From assembly GCA_026709225.1 (NCBI GenBank), contig JAPOTJ010000021.1, forward strand, positions 31,233 to 95,232: DNA of 64,000 nucleotides, given 5' to 3'. Numbering within the stretch: the stretch's first letter is position 1; each line of letters opens with the position of its first letter. Positions 1-12,070 of this stretch are shown here, piece after piece. The translations under genes and the position numbers were made by a program. Under the pieces are notes generated by a model. It was not told the DNA's origin and made no database searches. It worked only from the letters and a program-made list of their open reading frames with translations. The stretch comes from Gammaproteobacteria bacterium (GTDB lineage Bacteria; Pseudomonadota; Gammaproteobacteria; Pseudomonadales; Azotimanducaceae).

Positions 1-2
1 CG

Positions 3-824
3 TTGAAGACCGACCCCGCCCAGAACGATAAAGCGCAAGCATTACTGGACGCAACGCGAGACTATGCACGCAAGCTGTCAAATATGTCCCAAGGCGTAGC
101 TGAGCTTGCCGACTCAACGGGGTTCTCGCCGGAAGGCGTAAGCCATGCGATAAGAGGGCTAAACGCCCTTGAAGCCAAGCTATCGCCATCGGACTGGGCT
201 CCGGAAAGCCTTTTTGGGAACGGCGGCAAAATCGCCGACTTGTATGGCGTGATGTTAAATGTGCCGCAGCTCAAGAGGCAGCTTGACGAGATCGGCGGCA
301 AGGGGTTTGAGCAGTCCCGGATTTCCGACATCACGCGCGACTGGGTCAATGGCAAAGGTATTGACGCCATCGCCGAGAAGTACTTTCGCCGTGAGAAGGG
401 TGACGAAGCAGGCACAGCGGCGATCACGGATGCCTGCCGAGCAATATATCGCACGATTGTCAATAGTGGCACTTGGGGAATTTCAGCCCTTAGCCATGTC
501 TCCGGCATCGACTTTGATAGCCTGCCTGAGGCCGAGCGTCGCAGGATCAATGCGCTTCCCGCAATGATTTATCACGGGGTGCGCACAGAGGATGCGGTTT
601 TGATGCGGATGAACAACGCACCGCGCAGCATCGCGGAAAACCTTGGCGAGCTATATGGTGCATCGGCCACTGAAGGTGATAATCAGCATTCAGTTGGACA
701 TGTTCGCCAATTCCTGAAAAACATGAGCAGTCAAGACTGGCAAGGCACCTGCCCTGGCGATGCCGCACTTTCCGGTAGTGGGTACAAGCGCATTTGGGGA
801 GTGCTCTCTGGGGAAGTGGTCTAA
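3..824 (+). CDS. Helicase-like protein, C-terminal part (5' end outside window)
   Basis: The frame is open to the window edge and the first codon seen is TTG, so this is probably the 3' end of a longer gene. About 273 residues are visible. The C-terminal stretch (about residues 185-220, ALPAMIYHGVRTEDAVL followed by a PRSIAENLGELY-like segment) resembles the tail of large DEAD/DEAH or SKI2-like helicases found in defence loci, where a proline-arginine motif follows a 'GV' segment. No Walker motifs are present, as expected if the ATPase part lies upstream. It is followed by other defence-type genes on the same strand. The helicase assignment is tentative; the protein could also be an unrelated island protein. 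Confidence 0.5.
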   Translation: MKTDPAQNDKAQALLDATRDYARKLSNMSQGVAELADSTGFSPEGVSHAIRGLNALEAKLSPSDWAPESLFGNGGKIADLYGVMLNVPQLKRQLDEIGGKGFEQSRISDITRDWVNGKGIDAIAEKYFRREKGDEAGTAAITDACRAIYRTIVNSGTWGISALSHVSGIDFDSLPEAERRRINALPAMIYHGVRTEDAVLMRMNNAPRSIAENLGELYGASATEGDNQHSVGHVRQFLKNMSSQDWQGTCPGDAALSGSGYKRIWGVLSGEVV

Positions 825-858
825 TGGGCGTTATGGTTCCGACGATATAAATTGTGTC

Positions 859-1053
859 ATGAGATCTTTGATACCAACCAATGACGAATGTTCTTTAAGG
901 GCCTGTAGTAAACCAGCAGAGCAAGACCAAATGTATCCTGTGCCCGTGGACCAATTCGCCGATGTAGGCGGTGCTCGACGACTGCTTGAGGACTTCTTGA
1001 GTTATTGCAATATTGTAGAGTCGCCAACCATAGTCAAGGGTGTGTTTACATGA
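859..1053 (+). CDS. Small hypothetical protein overlapping the DUF1828 gene
   Basis: A 64-codon frame starts at an ATG at 859 (or at a second ATG at 931) and ends in an ATGA overlap with the start of the next gene at 1050. This is the usual signature of translational coupling. The C-terminal half (MYPVPVDQFADVGGARRLLEDFL) looks like a plausible short helical protein rather than random translation. There is no clear Shine-Dalgarno for the ATG at 859 and only a weak one for 931. No family is recognised. It may be a short partner of the DUF1828/1829 protein or the remnant of a longer gene. Confidence 0.4.
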   Translation: MRSLIPTNDECSLRACSKPAEQDQMYPVPVDQFADVGGARRLLEDFLSYCNIVESPTIVKGVFT

Positions 1054-1814
1054 TTCAAGAGTTGGACGAACAATTGGACCGATATTGGGGCTGGCTTCGG
1101 GATCGGACCGGTCTTCAAGACATGGGTGACTGGATCGAAATTACCACGCCATACTTGGACAGACACAACGACTGCATCCAAATCTATGTCAAAAGGCAAA
1201 ACAGCGGTCTTTTGCTGACGGACGATGGATACACCTACGATGACCTTGTGCTGTCCGGCTGCTCGTTGGATAGCCCCAAGCGGCAATCCATTTTGAAGAC
1301 GATGCTGAATGGCTTTGGAGTCACCTTGGAAGGCAATGCGCTCCAAGTCAGCGCATCGACCGCGAATTTTCCTTTGTCCAAACACAATCTTGTTCAGGCG
1401 ATGCTTGCTGTCAACGACCTCTTTTTCCTAGCTTCTCCTTCCGTCACCAGCCTGTTCTTGGAAGACGTTACCGCGTGGCTGGATCTTTGCGCAGTCCGCT
1501 ATGCGCCAAATGTCAAATTCAGCGGTAAGAGCGGATTTGATCATCGCTTTGATTTTGTGATTCCCAAATCACCGAGCGAACCAGAAAGAATAGTCCGCAC
1601 AGTGAATAAGCCGACGAGGGAAACAGCCCAGAATCTAGTGTTCTCGTGGATCGACGTTGGTGAATCTCGGGAGCCCGGCACCCAAGCGTTCGCCATCCTC
1701 AATGATGCCGAACAGTCCATTGGAGGTGGTGTCGTTGATGCAATGCGCAGCTATGGGCTGTCTCCAGTTCCGTGGTCTGACCGCGACGAGGTACGAGAGC
1801 GCTTGGCCGCATGA
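1050..1814 (+). CDS. DUF1828/DUF1829 domain protein
   Basis: This 254-residue protein carries the pattern of DUF1828 followed by DUF1829. The N-terminal part contains DRHNDCIQIYVKRQNSGLLL followed by TDDGYTYDDL, the 'DxHGD.I.iy....g.~L~TDdG~ti~dL' type core of DUF1828. The C-terminal half (residues about 150-250), with FDHRFDFVIPKS and a late AFAILND segment, fits DUF1829. The chosen start is the ATG in the ATGA overlap with the small upstream ORF, not the further upstream alternative at 1005. The molecular role of the family is not established, although members recur in phage and defence loci. Here it stands between a helicase-like tail and an AAA/DUF4276 pair on the same strand. Confidence 0.75.
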   Translation: MIQELDEQLDRYWGWLRDRTGLQDMGDWIEITTPYLDRHNDCIQIYVKRQNSGLLLTDDGYTYDDLVLSGCSLDSPKRQSILKTMLNGFGVTLEGNALQVSASTANFPLSKHNLVQAMLAVNDLFFLASPSVTSLFLEDVTAWLDLCAVRYAPNVKFSGKSGFDHRFDFVIPKSPSEPERIVRTVNKPTRETAQNLVFSWIDVGESREPGTQAFAILNDAEQSIGGGVVDAMRSYGLSPVPWSDRDEVRERLAA

Positions 1815-1850
1815 TGGATTTGTGGCCGCCGAATAGGCGTTGAAGTTCCG

Positions 1851-2957
1851 ATGGCTCCAATAGATACAATCACCGTTCGAGGCTTCAAGTCCATTCGAGA
1901 GCTTCAGGATTTTGAAATCAGGCCGCTGAACATTCTCATCGGTCCTAATGGATCCGGGAAGAGTAATCTCATGGCCGTATTTCGAATGCTGCGGGCGATT
2001 GCTGAACAGTGCTTTCAGTCGTTCGTCAGTGAGGAAGACGGTGCGGATTCGCTGCTTCACGGGGGAAGAAAGCGTACCCATGAATTGCAGGTGGCGATCA
2101 CGTTCGACCTTGGCCGCTATCGGTACAACGCAATTATCGTGCCTGCTGGCAGCGCACTTGAGTTTGCCGTACAAACCTATACGGTGCCGACTCTTGACGG
2201 ACTGCCTCCGTCCGCCCCGAACCGATCAGAACAACCCATAACTGGTCTCGAATCAGCGTTGTCTGAGCTCGGCGCCGTCGATTCCTTATCCTTTCCTCAC
2301 CAAGCAATGCATGGATGGCAGGTCTACCACTTCCAAGACACAAGCCGCGATTCACCGCTAAGACGTCCCGTGCCCACCCGCGACAATATAGTTCTTCGCT
2401 CAAACGGCGGAAACCTCGCATCCTTTTTGCGCCATATCCGCGAGAGGTATCCTGCCAACTATCGCCGTATCGCGGACGCGGTACGCCTCGCCGCTCCCTT
2501 CTTTGGGGATTTCAGTTATCGGGAGGAGGTTGGGGAAAGCTTGGAATTGGAGTGGTTCCACCGCCATAACGGGGATCGGACACCGTTTGGTCCTCGCCAG
2601 CTCTCAGACGGCACGCTTCGATTCATCTGCTTAGCGACGCTGCTGCATCAGCCGGAGCATCTCAAGCCAAACCCAATTTTCATTGACGAACCCGAACTTG
2701 GCCTGCATCCCTTCGCGCTTACACTTTTGGCCGAGATGCTCGAAAGCGCATCAGAATCGCGGCAAATTGTAGTGTCTACGCAGTCGGCAGACTTGGTGAG
2801 CGAATTTGCACCGGAGGATGTGGTGACAGTCAGTCGAAAAGACGGAGAATCGCTATTTGAGAGGCTTGAAGCAGACAACTTGCGAGAATGGCTGGAAGAC
2901 TACAGCCTCGGTGACCTGTGGCGGGCGCATGTTGTTGGATCAGGGCCGACACCATGA
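1851..2957 (+). CDS. AAA family ATPase (RecF/OLD-like, AAA_21 type)
   Basis: This 368-residue P-loop ATPase of the RecF/SMC/OLD group has an N-terminal strand ITVRGFKSI, a Walker A GPNGSGKSNL at residues 31-40, a signature-like region with LSDGTLRF around residue 245, and a Walker B IFIDEPELGLHP near residue 275. A late VVSTQSADLV segment corresponds to the switch region. Its stop overlaps the start of the DUF4276 gene by ATGA, so the two are almost certainly co-translated. ABC-type ATPases coupled to a TOPRIM or RloB/DUF4276 partner are known in anti-phage modules such as PARIS, AbiL and two-gene OLD-like systems. A defence role is inferred from this pairing and from the adjacent hsdR. Confidence 0.85.
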   Translation: MAPIDTITVRGFKSIRELQDFEIRPLNILIGPNGSGKSNLMAVFRMLRAIAEQCFQSFVSEEDGADSLLHGGRKRTHELQVAITFDLGRYRYNAIIVPAGSALEFAVQTYTVPTLDGLPPSAPNRSEQPITGLESALSELGAVDSLSFPHQAMHGWQVYHFQDTSRDSPLRRPVPTRDNIVLRSNGGNLASFLRHIRERYPANYRRIADAVRLAAPFFGDFSYREEVGESLELEWFHRHNGDRTPFGPRQLSDGTLRFICLATLLHQPEHLKPNPIFIDEPELGLHPFALTLLAEMLESASESRQIVVSTQSADLVSEFAPEDVVTVSRKDGESLFERLEADNLREWLEDYSLGDLWRAHVVGSGPTP

Positions 2958-3637
2958 CCGAAGTGATAGTAGTGTGCGAGGGGCGGACCGAAGAGACGTT
3001 TGTTCGGAGAGTGCTCTGCGAACCGCTTTCTGAACGAGGGGTCTACCTGTATTCTCGTCTGATTCCGACATCCAGGACTGGAAAAGGCGGTGCGCTTAAC
3101 CCGGACAGGGTGCTGCGAAATCTCCGCAACACGCTTCGGGAACGCCATGACACGTATGTCTCGACTTTCTTCGACCTATATCGCCTTTGCTCCGAGTTTC
3201 CCGGATACTCGCCCCGACCTCAAGGCATCAGTTCAATCACACAAGCTCAAAAAGTAGAACAATCTTTGCACCAAGCTGTGCTCGAACAGGCTGACTGCCT
3301 ACCGGAGCGGTTTCTGCCCCATATTCAGCCGTACGAGTTTGAATCCCTCTTGTTCTCTGACACAGATTGCTTGGCTGAGGTGAATCCCGAGTGGCGGTCT
3401 TTCGCCGCAGATTTACGGTCAGCTCGACGCTCGGCGAGCACTCCGGAAGAAATCAACGACGGTGACAACACGCATCCCTCCGCACGGTTGAAACGCCTAC
3501 CCGGCTACAAGAAGGTATCGGATGGCCTCCTCGTGGCGGAGGCCATCGGACTTGGCAAGATTCGCTCTGAGTGTCAGCATTTCGACGCATGGTTGTCGCG
3601 CATAGAAAATCTGGAGCCACTAGAACAAGGAAGCTAG
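2954..3637 (+). CDS. DUF4276 family protein (predicted TOPRIM-like partner of the AAA ATPase)
   Basis: This 227-residue protein starts at the ATG in the ATGA overlap with the ATPase gene. It opens with a strand and the motif VVCEGRTEETFVRRVL, which matches the glutamate motif of TOPRIM-fold nucleases. It continues with a STFFDLYRL acidic segment (about residues 70-78) where the second TOPRIM acidic cluster would be expected, and HIQPYEFESLLFSD, which is typical of DUF4276. The expected pairing in this family is with an upstream AAA ATPase, as seen here. Nuclease activity is inferred from the fold argument and has not been shown for this protein. Four bases separate its stop from hsdR, so the three genes may form one operon. 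Confidence 0.8.
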   Translation: MTEVIVVCEGRTEETFVRRVLCEPLSERGVYLYSRLIPTSRTGKGGALNPDRVLRNLRNTLRERHDTYVSTFFDLYRLCSEFPGYSPRPQGISSITQAQKVEQSLHQAVLEQADCLPERFLPHIQPYEFESLLFSDTDCLAEVNPEWRSFAADLRSARRSASTPEEINDGDNTHPSARLKRLPGYKKVSDGLLVAEAIGLGKIRSECQHFDAWLSRIENLEPLEQGS

Positions 3638-3640
3638 CCC

Positions 3641-6784
<3,144 letters not shown>

Positions 6785-6825
6785 ATTTTGCTTCCAAGTG
6801 TAGTTCAATCACCTTCGGTGAGAAC

Positions 6826-7695
6826 TCATTTTGCGTTCAGATTCATTTCGAGAACACTCTCGTCAACGATTCTCCGAATGAGACCCTTGACTATCTTGTA
6901 CAACTGTTTATCTTTGCGGAAGTCGGCCTCCGCAACGAACTTCGCCCTGTTTTGAGTTACAAGTTTCTCTGCCGTTTCCTTCTTTTCCTGCTCGGCTTTG
7001 GTTCTCCGCGCCCCTTTCTTGGGTGGGTAGACCGCTATTGAATAACCACCTTGATAATTGAGAGTTTTCATAGCGGGGACATCGGTTTCACCATCACCGA
7101 TATAGATCATCCTCGAAAAAGGATTTGGTCTCTCCGCGTCAGGCATAAACCTATTGACAGCCTCGCTATTCCAGCTATTCAATACTTTCTTGTTGATTCG
7201 GTACAGGTACTGAGTCTTCGTTGTGAAATTGACTGAACGAGCGGCAAATTTCGGAACTTTGTTCGCATCATAGCTGAAACCGGAGGCGAAGATGCGGTCG
7301 AAGTTATCCGCTATCGTTGAACCTTCTATCATTTCCAGTAAGCCGGATGAAATAACGAAGTGCTTGATTGTCGATCCAGTTTCCGTGCCGTAATCATTTA
7401 TAGACTTAAACCAACCCTCAACTCCGGGGAAATACTCAAGCCCTTGACCATGTGCCATTAAGTGCTGGCGAGTGAACGCAATGTTTTTGTTACGAGCTTT
7501 TTCGATCATTAGCTGCATGTACGCCAGCACTTCGTCCATGTCTTGGGACTCGGCCTCTTTCTTCACGTCGTTCCAGAACTCATCTAAAGACATTCCAATG
7601 TCAGGAATAAAACTGTTCTCCTGCATGTTGCCCCAGATCAACGTTCCGTCAAAGTCATAGCAAACGCAAATTTCGATCTTCTTGGGTCTAGCCAC
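6826..7695 (-). CDS. HAD-superfamily hydrolase
   Basis: This 289-residue protein has HAD motif I CYDFDGTLIWG near residue 12, a serine motif VISSG (motif II) around residue 115, and motif IV IYIGDGETDVPAM around residue 200. These predict a phosphatase-type hydrolase using an aspartyl-phosphate intermediate; the substrate cannot be told. The start is GTG with a GAGG Shine-Dalgarno five bases upstream. The C-terminal 70 residues are very basic and helical. It converges with hsdR, which ends about 40 bases away, and codes on the opposite strand from the defence genes. It may belong to the island or be an independent cargo gene. Confidence 0.85.
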   Translation of the reverse strand: MARPKKIEICVCYDFDGTLIWGNMQENSFIPDIGMSLDEFWNDVKKEAESQDMDEVLAYMQLMIEKARNKNIAFTRQHLMAHGQGLEYFPGVEGWFKSINDYGTETGSTIKHFVISSGLLEMIEGSTIADNFDRIFASGFSYDANKVPKFAARSVNFTTKTQYLYRINKKVLNSWNSEAVNRFMPDAERPNPFSRMIYIGDGETDVPAMKTLNYQGGYSIAVYPPKKGARRTKAEQEKKETAEKLVTQNRAKFVAEADFRKDKQLYKIVKGLIRRIVDESVLEMNLNAK

Positions 7696-7734
7696 GATAA
7701 CCTCAAGCTGTATCCAACGTACAGGCCACAGATC

Positions 7735-9942
7735 TTACCAGCGCACCACCAAATCCACCCCATAGGTCCTCGGCAGCCCATAGTACGCAGGTGTCAAGCT
7801 CGCGAACGCAGGTCCGAAGTCGATCATGTTGGCGCGGTATTCCTCATCGCCGAGGTTCTGCACCCACAGGCTTGCGCTGAAACTTGTGTTCTCGCCAAAG
7901 CGCACATCGCTCAAGAGCAGGCGTAGATCAGTGAGGCCGTAGTCGCCGACTTCGGTGGCGGGTGCCAAGGCGGACGCTGCGCATGCCGGATTGGTGTCAG
8001 CAACAATCGGATAGGGGTAGAGGTAGTAGTCGGAGATGTGGCTATGATCGATGATGACATCGAGCTGCCCCCACGAACCCCTGAAGAGCGCGGCTTCCAA
8101 GCTCAGGCTCAGGCTGCTTTCGGGCGCGTGCGGAAAGGCGCGGTTGTTCGCGACATCCGCGGCGCCACCGCAATCGAGGAACTTGTCGTATTCGCTGTCA
8201 AGGTAGCCGTAGCTCGCGCGCACGCGAATATCCTCGGTGACGTTCAGCATGCCTTCGACCTCAATGCCTTGAATCACCGCTTCGCCGGCGTTGCGCACGG
8301 ACGAGCCAGCCGCGCCTTCGGCGGTGAACACGGAGAGCTGCATGTCCGAGTGCTCGTTGCGGAACACGGCGGCGGAGGCGCGCAGGCGATTGTCGAACCA
8401 CAGGCCCTTGACGCCGGCCTCAATCGAGCGCACTGACTCCGAGCTATAGGGCCTGAGCGTTTCCGCCAACGTCTGCGCCTCGCCATTGAAGCCACCGCTC
8501 TTGAAGCCTTCGGCGTAGCGCAGGTACGCGCTTACCGAATCGCTGAGGTCGTAACTCAGGCTCAACGTCGGTGTCAGGTCATCGAAACTGGTGTCGGCTT
8601 GGGTGCCTGCGGAAATGGTTCTCGGCTGACCTGCGTTGCCGAGTTCGCGCTCGATTTCCTTCTGCTCATCCGTGTAGCGAAGGCCGGCGGTGAGGGTGAG
8701 GGCCTCGCTGAGGTCGTAGTCGATTTGCGCGAACAGCGCCACCGCTTGCGTTTCAAAGCCATAGCGGGATACGAAGATCGAACCAAATGGACCGAACACA
8801 CCGAAAAAGCGCTGCGGATTGTCGGTGAAGCCATCGTCATTGAAGAGATACGCACCCGCCACGAAATTGAGATTGCCGCTGCCGCCGAGAATTTGAAGCT
8901 CCTGTGAGAAAGACTCGTAATCTGAGTATCTTTGCGTGTGCGCGACATCGAGCGGGGTGCCGTCGAGATCGAGGCCGTCGGACCAGGTAAGGTCGCGAAA
9001 CGCGGTGATCGACTTGAAGCTCAATGTTTCGGAGAGATCAAGATCAAACGTCAGCGAGTGTCCGCTGACTTCGGATTTCTCGAAAGAAGGGCCATCAACC
9101 GAAGCGCTGTCCTCTCGCTCGGTGGAGACGAACCCCAAGATCGGCAGCATGAAGTCTGCGTCGAGGCGGTGGAGTTGCGAATGGGTCGCAGCTTGATCGG
9201 CTTCGCTGAAATCAAATCGGTAGGCGAGCGTCAATCGATCGCTCAAGTCCACATCCACTGCCGCGCGAAATGCGGTCCGGTCTATGTCGCCGAGCGCGTC
9301 CACCGAAGATGTTGCGATGGACCCGGCGTTGACATCCACCCAGCCATCTCGCGTTTCGCTGCGGGCTGCAAGATTGACGCGCACGTTGCCGATTGCGGGC
9401 AGGCTTAAAGATGCCGCGAGCGTCTTAGCGCCGTAGTTGCCCACGCCCGCCTTCGCATAGCCGCCAAGCTCACCGCTCGGCGCTTTGCTGACGATGTTGA
9501 TGCCGCCGGCGAGGGTGTTGCGACCGTAGAGCGTCCCTTGCGGACCGCGCAACACTTCAATTCGCTCGACTTCGACGACATCGAACACCGAGCCTTGCGT
9601 CTTGCCGATGTAGACGCCGTCGAGATAGAGACCAACAGTCGTCTCCCATGTGAGCGCCGGGTTGATGGTCACACCGCCGCGAATGGCGATTTGCGCCGCG
9701 GTGGAGTTGCCGGGCGCCTAGGTGACCTGCAAGTTCGGCACGAGGCGATCGATCTCGCCGATATTGGTGATGTCGCGGTTCTCGACATCGGCTTCGCTGA
9801 TCGCGGTGATGCTGAACGGCACTTCCAAGATGTTCTGTTCGCGCTTTTGCGCGGTGACGACGATTTCTTCGATCGGCTCTTGCGCGATCCCGGTTTGAAG
9901 TGCCGCCACCAAAGCGAGCGGCGCGAGCCAGGTTTTATTCAT
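7735..9942 (-). pseudogene. TonB-dependent receptor interrupted by an in-frame amber codon
   Basis: An N-terminal part (signal peptide MNKTWLAPLALVAALQTGIA, then EEIVVTAQKREQNI and plug start) runs to a TAG at 9718-9720. The same frame then continues uninterrupted through APGNSTAAQIAIRGG into the rest of the plug and the whole beta-barrel, ending at 7735 with a terminal aromatic/arginine pattern. The full product would be about 735 residues, normal for sterol-type TonB receptors. Family members usually read PNLQV followed by a polar residue and a GN..A.IaIRG segment, so one CAG-to-TAG change explains it. The start ATG at 9942 has GGAGG eight bases upstream. The gene lies downstream of the OYE gene in the same direction. 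It may be a recent pseudogene, a readthrough case or a sequencing error. Confidence 0.85.
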
Positions 9943-9963
9943 TTTCAATTCCTCCGGAAAAAA

Positions 9964-11187
9964 TTAGGCGGCGATTCGCACACGCGCGGGCAGCGCGTCG
10001 TTCAAGACGCACTTGACACCATCGCGATCCATTTCCGCAACGCATAAATTACAGACCGTGCAGCCTGACTCTGTCTTCTCGCCGTCGCGGTAGTGATTCA
10101 CAAGGGCCGGGTCGTGAATCAGCGCGCGGCCAAGCTGCACGGCATCGTAGGTGTGTTCCAAGGCGCGATGCACAGATGCCAAGCTCTGCACGCCGCCGAC
10201 GCAAATGAGCGGCAGTCCCACCGCCTTGCGAACTTGCCTTGCGTGCTTCATGAAGTAGAGTTCTTCAAACGGCATGGAACGCAGGCTCGGTCTCGCCATG
10301 CGGTAGATGACGCGATCAATCCAGCGGCGCTGCACCTTGATGAGCGCCTCGACAAACGTTGGTCCGCGAAAGAGATACATGGCGTTCCTGCCTGAAAAGC
10401 CGCCGCTCAAGACAAGCGCATCAGCATCTGCCGCTTCAAGCTGACATGCGAAAGGCACGCTGTCCTCAAGTTCAACGCCGCCGCGAAAGCCGTCGCGCAG
10501 ATTCAGCTTGACGATGATCGGCACCGAATCGCCGACCGCTTGGCGCACGGCGCGCAAGACCTCGATCGGGAAGCGCGCGCGATTCTCTTGGCTGCCGCCG
10601 TAGTCATCGTCGCGCTTGTTGAGTCGCGGGCAGAGGAATTGACTCAGCAGATAGCCGTGTCCCATATGCAGTTCAAGCACATCGAAGCCAGCGCTCACGG
10701 CGCGCTGCGAAGCCTGTCCGTATTGCTCGGCGAGCGTTTTCAGTTCGTCCACGCGAAACGCGCGGATCAAGGGCGAGCCGATAAAGGCCCCCATGCCGTT
10801 GAATCCGGCGCTCGGGCCGCGCGCCCTGCGGCCCGTCCAGCCGCTCCACTTCGAGAGTCCGCCGCAGTGCGCAAGCTGAATGGCGGCCTTCGCATCGTGC
10901 CGATGAATCGCATCGGTGACACATTTCAGATCATCGAGGATGTCGTCTTGCAGGCACATCTGGTCGTCAAAGGTGCGCCCGCCTGGTTCAACCGAACCAT
11001 AGGACACGGTGCACAGTCCGACGCCGCCTTTGGCGAAGGCTTCATGAAAGGCGGCGAGCCCTTCGCGGTCTGGGCGTCCGCCGGGGCAATGGCCTTCAAA
11101 GGTGGCGGCCTTGATAAAGCGGTTCTTGAGTTCGAGGCCGCGCAAAGTCCAAGGGGCGAAAGGGTCGATGGATCGATGCTCGCTCAT
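9964..11187 (-). CDS. NADH:flavin oxidoreductase, Old Yellow Enzyme / 2,4-dienoyl-CoA reductase type
   Basis: This 407-residue FMN-binding TIM barrel starts with the typical LKNRFIKAATFEG segment, has AIQLAHCGG and ELHMGHGYLLSQFLCP (substrate and flavin site), and a GRALIHDP phosphate-binding region. A C-terminal cysteine cluster (CTVCNLC followed by a further Cys about ten residues later) suggests an iron-sulfur cluster as in dienoyl-CoA reductase relatives, although the long FAD/NADPH domains of that enzyme are missing. Enzymes of this group reduce activated C=C bonds, and bile-acid BaiCD/BaiH proteins belong to the same superfamily. Its place between an SDR (1 bp upstream) and a TonB receptor suggests a role on steroid-ring double bonds; the substrate is inference. 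Confidence 0.88.
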   Translation of the reverse strand: MSEHRSIDPFAPWTLRGLELKNRFIKAATFEGHCPGGRPDREGLAAFHEAFAKGGVGLCTVSYGSVEPGGRTFDDQMCLQDDILDDLKCVTDAIHRHDAKAAIQLAHCGGLSKWSGWTGRRARGPSAGFNGMGAFIGSPLIRAFRVDELKTLAEQYGQASQRAVSAGFDVLELHMGHGYLLSQFLCPRLNKRDDDYGGSQENRARFPIEVLRAVRQAVGDSVPIIVKLNLRDGFRGGVELEDSVPFACQLEAADADALVLSGGFSGRNAMYLFRGPTFVEALIKVQRRWIDRVIYRMARPSLRSMPFEELYFMKHARQVRKAVGLPLICVGGVQSLASVHRALEHTYDAVQLGRALIHDPALVNHYRDGEKTESGCTVCNLCVAEMDRDGVKCVLNDALPARVRIAA

Positions 11188-11188
11188 G

Positions 11189-12070
11189 TCAGATCACTCG
11201 TGCAGGATGTGGAACGCGGGGCGCACCGAGCTGCTCGCGATAGGACGGCGGCTGCCTGCCGTCTTCGTCCTGAATGCCGTACTCAAGCGCGAGCTCCGCA
11301 GTAATCAGCGTTTGGCCAGACTTCTCGTTGCGCTTCGGGTCGCGATGTAGCGCATGGATCACGCGGCCATTGAATTGCGGCGTTTCGGCGAGCGCCATGA
11401 AGTCGTCATACTGCTCGCCCCGGTGCCGGAGGACAATCTCGGTGCGTTCGGTGCGTTGCGGTCCGAGCCACAGCGAGGCGACGGCAACACCGGTATTCTC
11501 CAAGTCAACCGCCATGTCCGCCGCAAACTTGTCGTAGCCTGCCTTTTGCGCACCGTAGGCAGGGCCGTGCATGTAGCAGACACCGCCGAAGGACGATGTG
11601 AAGACGATGAGCCCTGAACCTTGCCGGATCATGATGGGCGCCGCATAGTAGCTTGCGACGTAAGCCGAGCGCAGCCCGACATCAAGGATGTCCGCGAGTT
11701 CGAGCGGCTTTTCCCAGAATCCGCCTGCATCGATGAGGGCATCGTGGATGGAGGCCGCGTTGTTGACCAGTATGTCGAGCTGACCAGATTCCGATTCGAT
11801 TCGCTCGAAGACCGCCTTGGTTGACTGATCGTCGGCATGATCGCATTGAATGCCGACCCCTTCGCCACCCGCCGCATTGATCGCCGCGACCGTTTCATCA
11901 AGCGTGCCTCGCAACACTTCGCCTTTGAGGGTGGCGGTTGCCTCACTTTGCGAACGGCCGGTCACATAGACGCGCTTGCACACGCCCGCGAGACCAGCAG
12001 CAATGCCCTTGCCTGCGCCGCGCGTGGCCCCGGTCACCAATGCAACAGTCGATGGATTGGCCGATGACAT
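11189..12070 (-). CDS. Short-chain dehydrogenase/reductase (SDR)
   Basis: This 293-residue classical-type SDR has the dinucleotide motif VTGATRGAGKG at the N-terminus, NNAAS in place of NNAG, a serine region (FTSSFGG) and the YGAQK catalytic YxxxK. The C-terminal part is longer than in minimal SDRs. It likely oxidises or reduces a hydroxyl/keto group with NAD(P). It is the first gene of a three-gene minus-strand run with the OYE and the receptor, and a perfect inverted repeat lies 42-62 bases upstream. The steroid context is inferred from neighbours; sequence alone does not give the substrate. Confidence 0.88.
   Translation of the reverse strand: MSSANPSTVALVTGATRGAGKGIAAGLAGVCKRVYVTGRSQSEATATLKGEVLRGTLDETVAAINAAGGEGVGIQCDHADDQSTKAVFERIESESGQLDILVNNAASIHDALIDAGGFWEKPLELADILDVGLRSAYVASYYAAPIMIRQGSGLIVFTSSFGGVCYMHGPAYGAQKAGYDKFAADMAVDLENTGVAVASLWLGPQRTERTEIVLRHRGEQYDDFMALAETPQFNGRVIHALHRDPKRNEKSGQTLITAELALEYGIQDEDGRQPPSYREQLGAPRVPHPARVI

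Noticed and set aside
6809..6821. Hairpin TCACC-TTC-GGTGA between hsdR and the HAD gene as terminator
   Set aside because: Five-base stem with no clear T-run directly after it on either strand; too weak to call.
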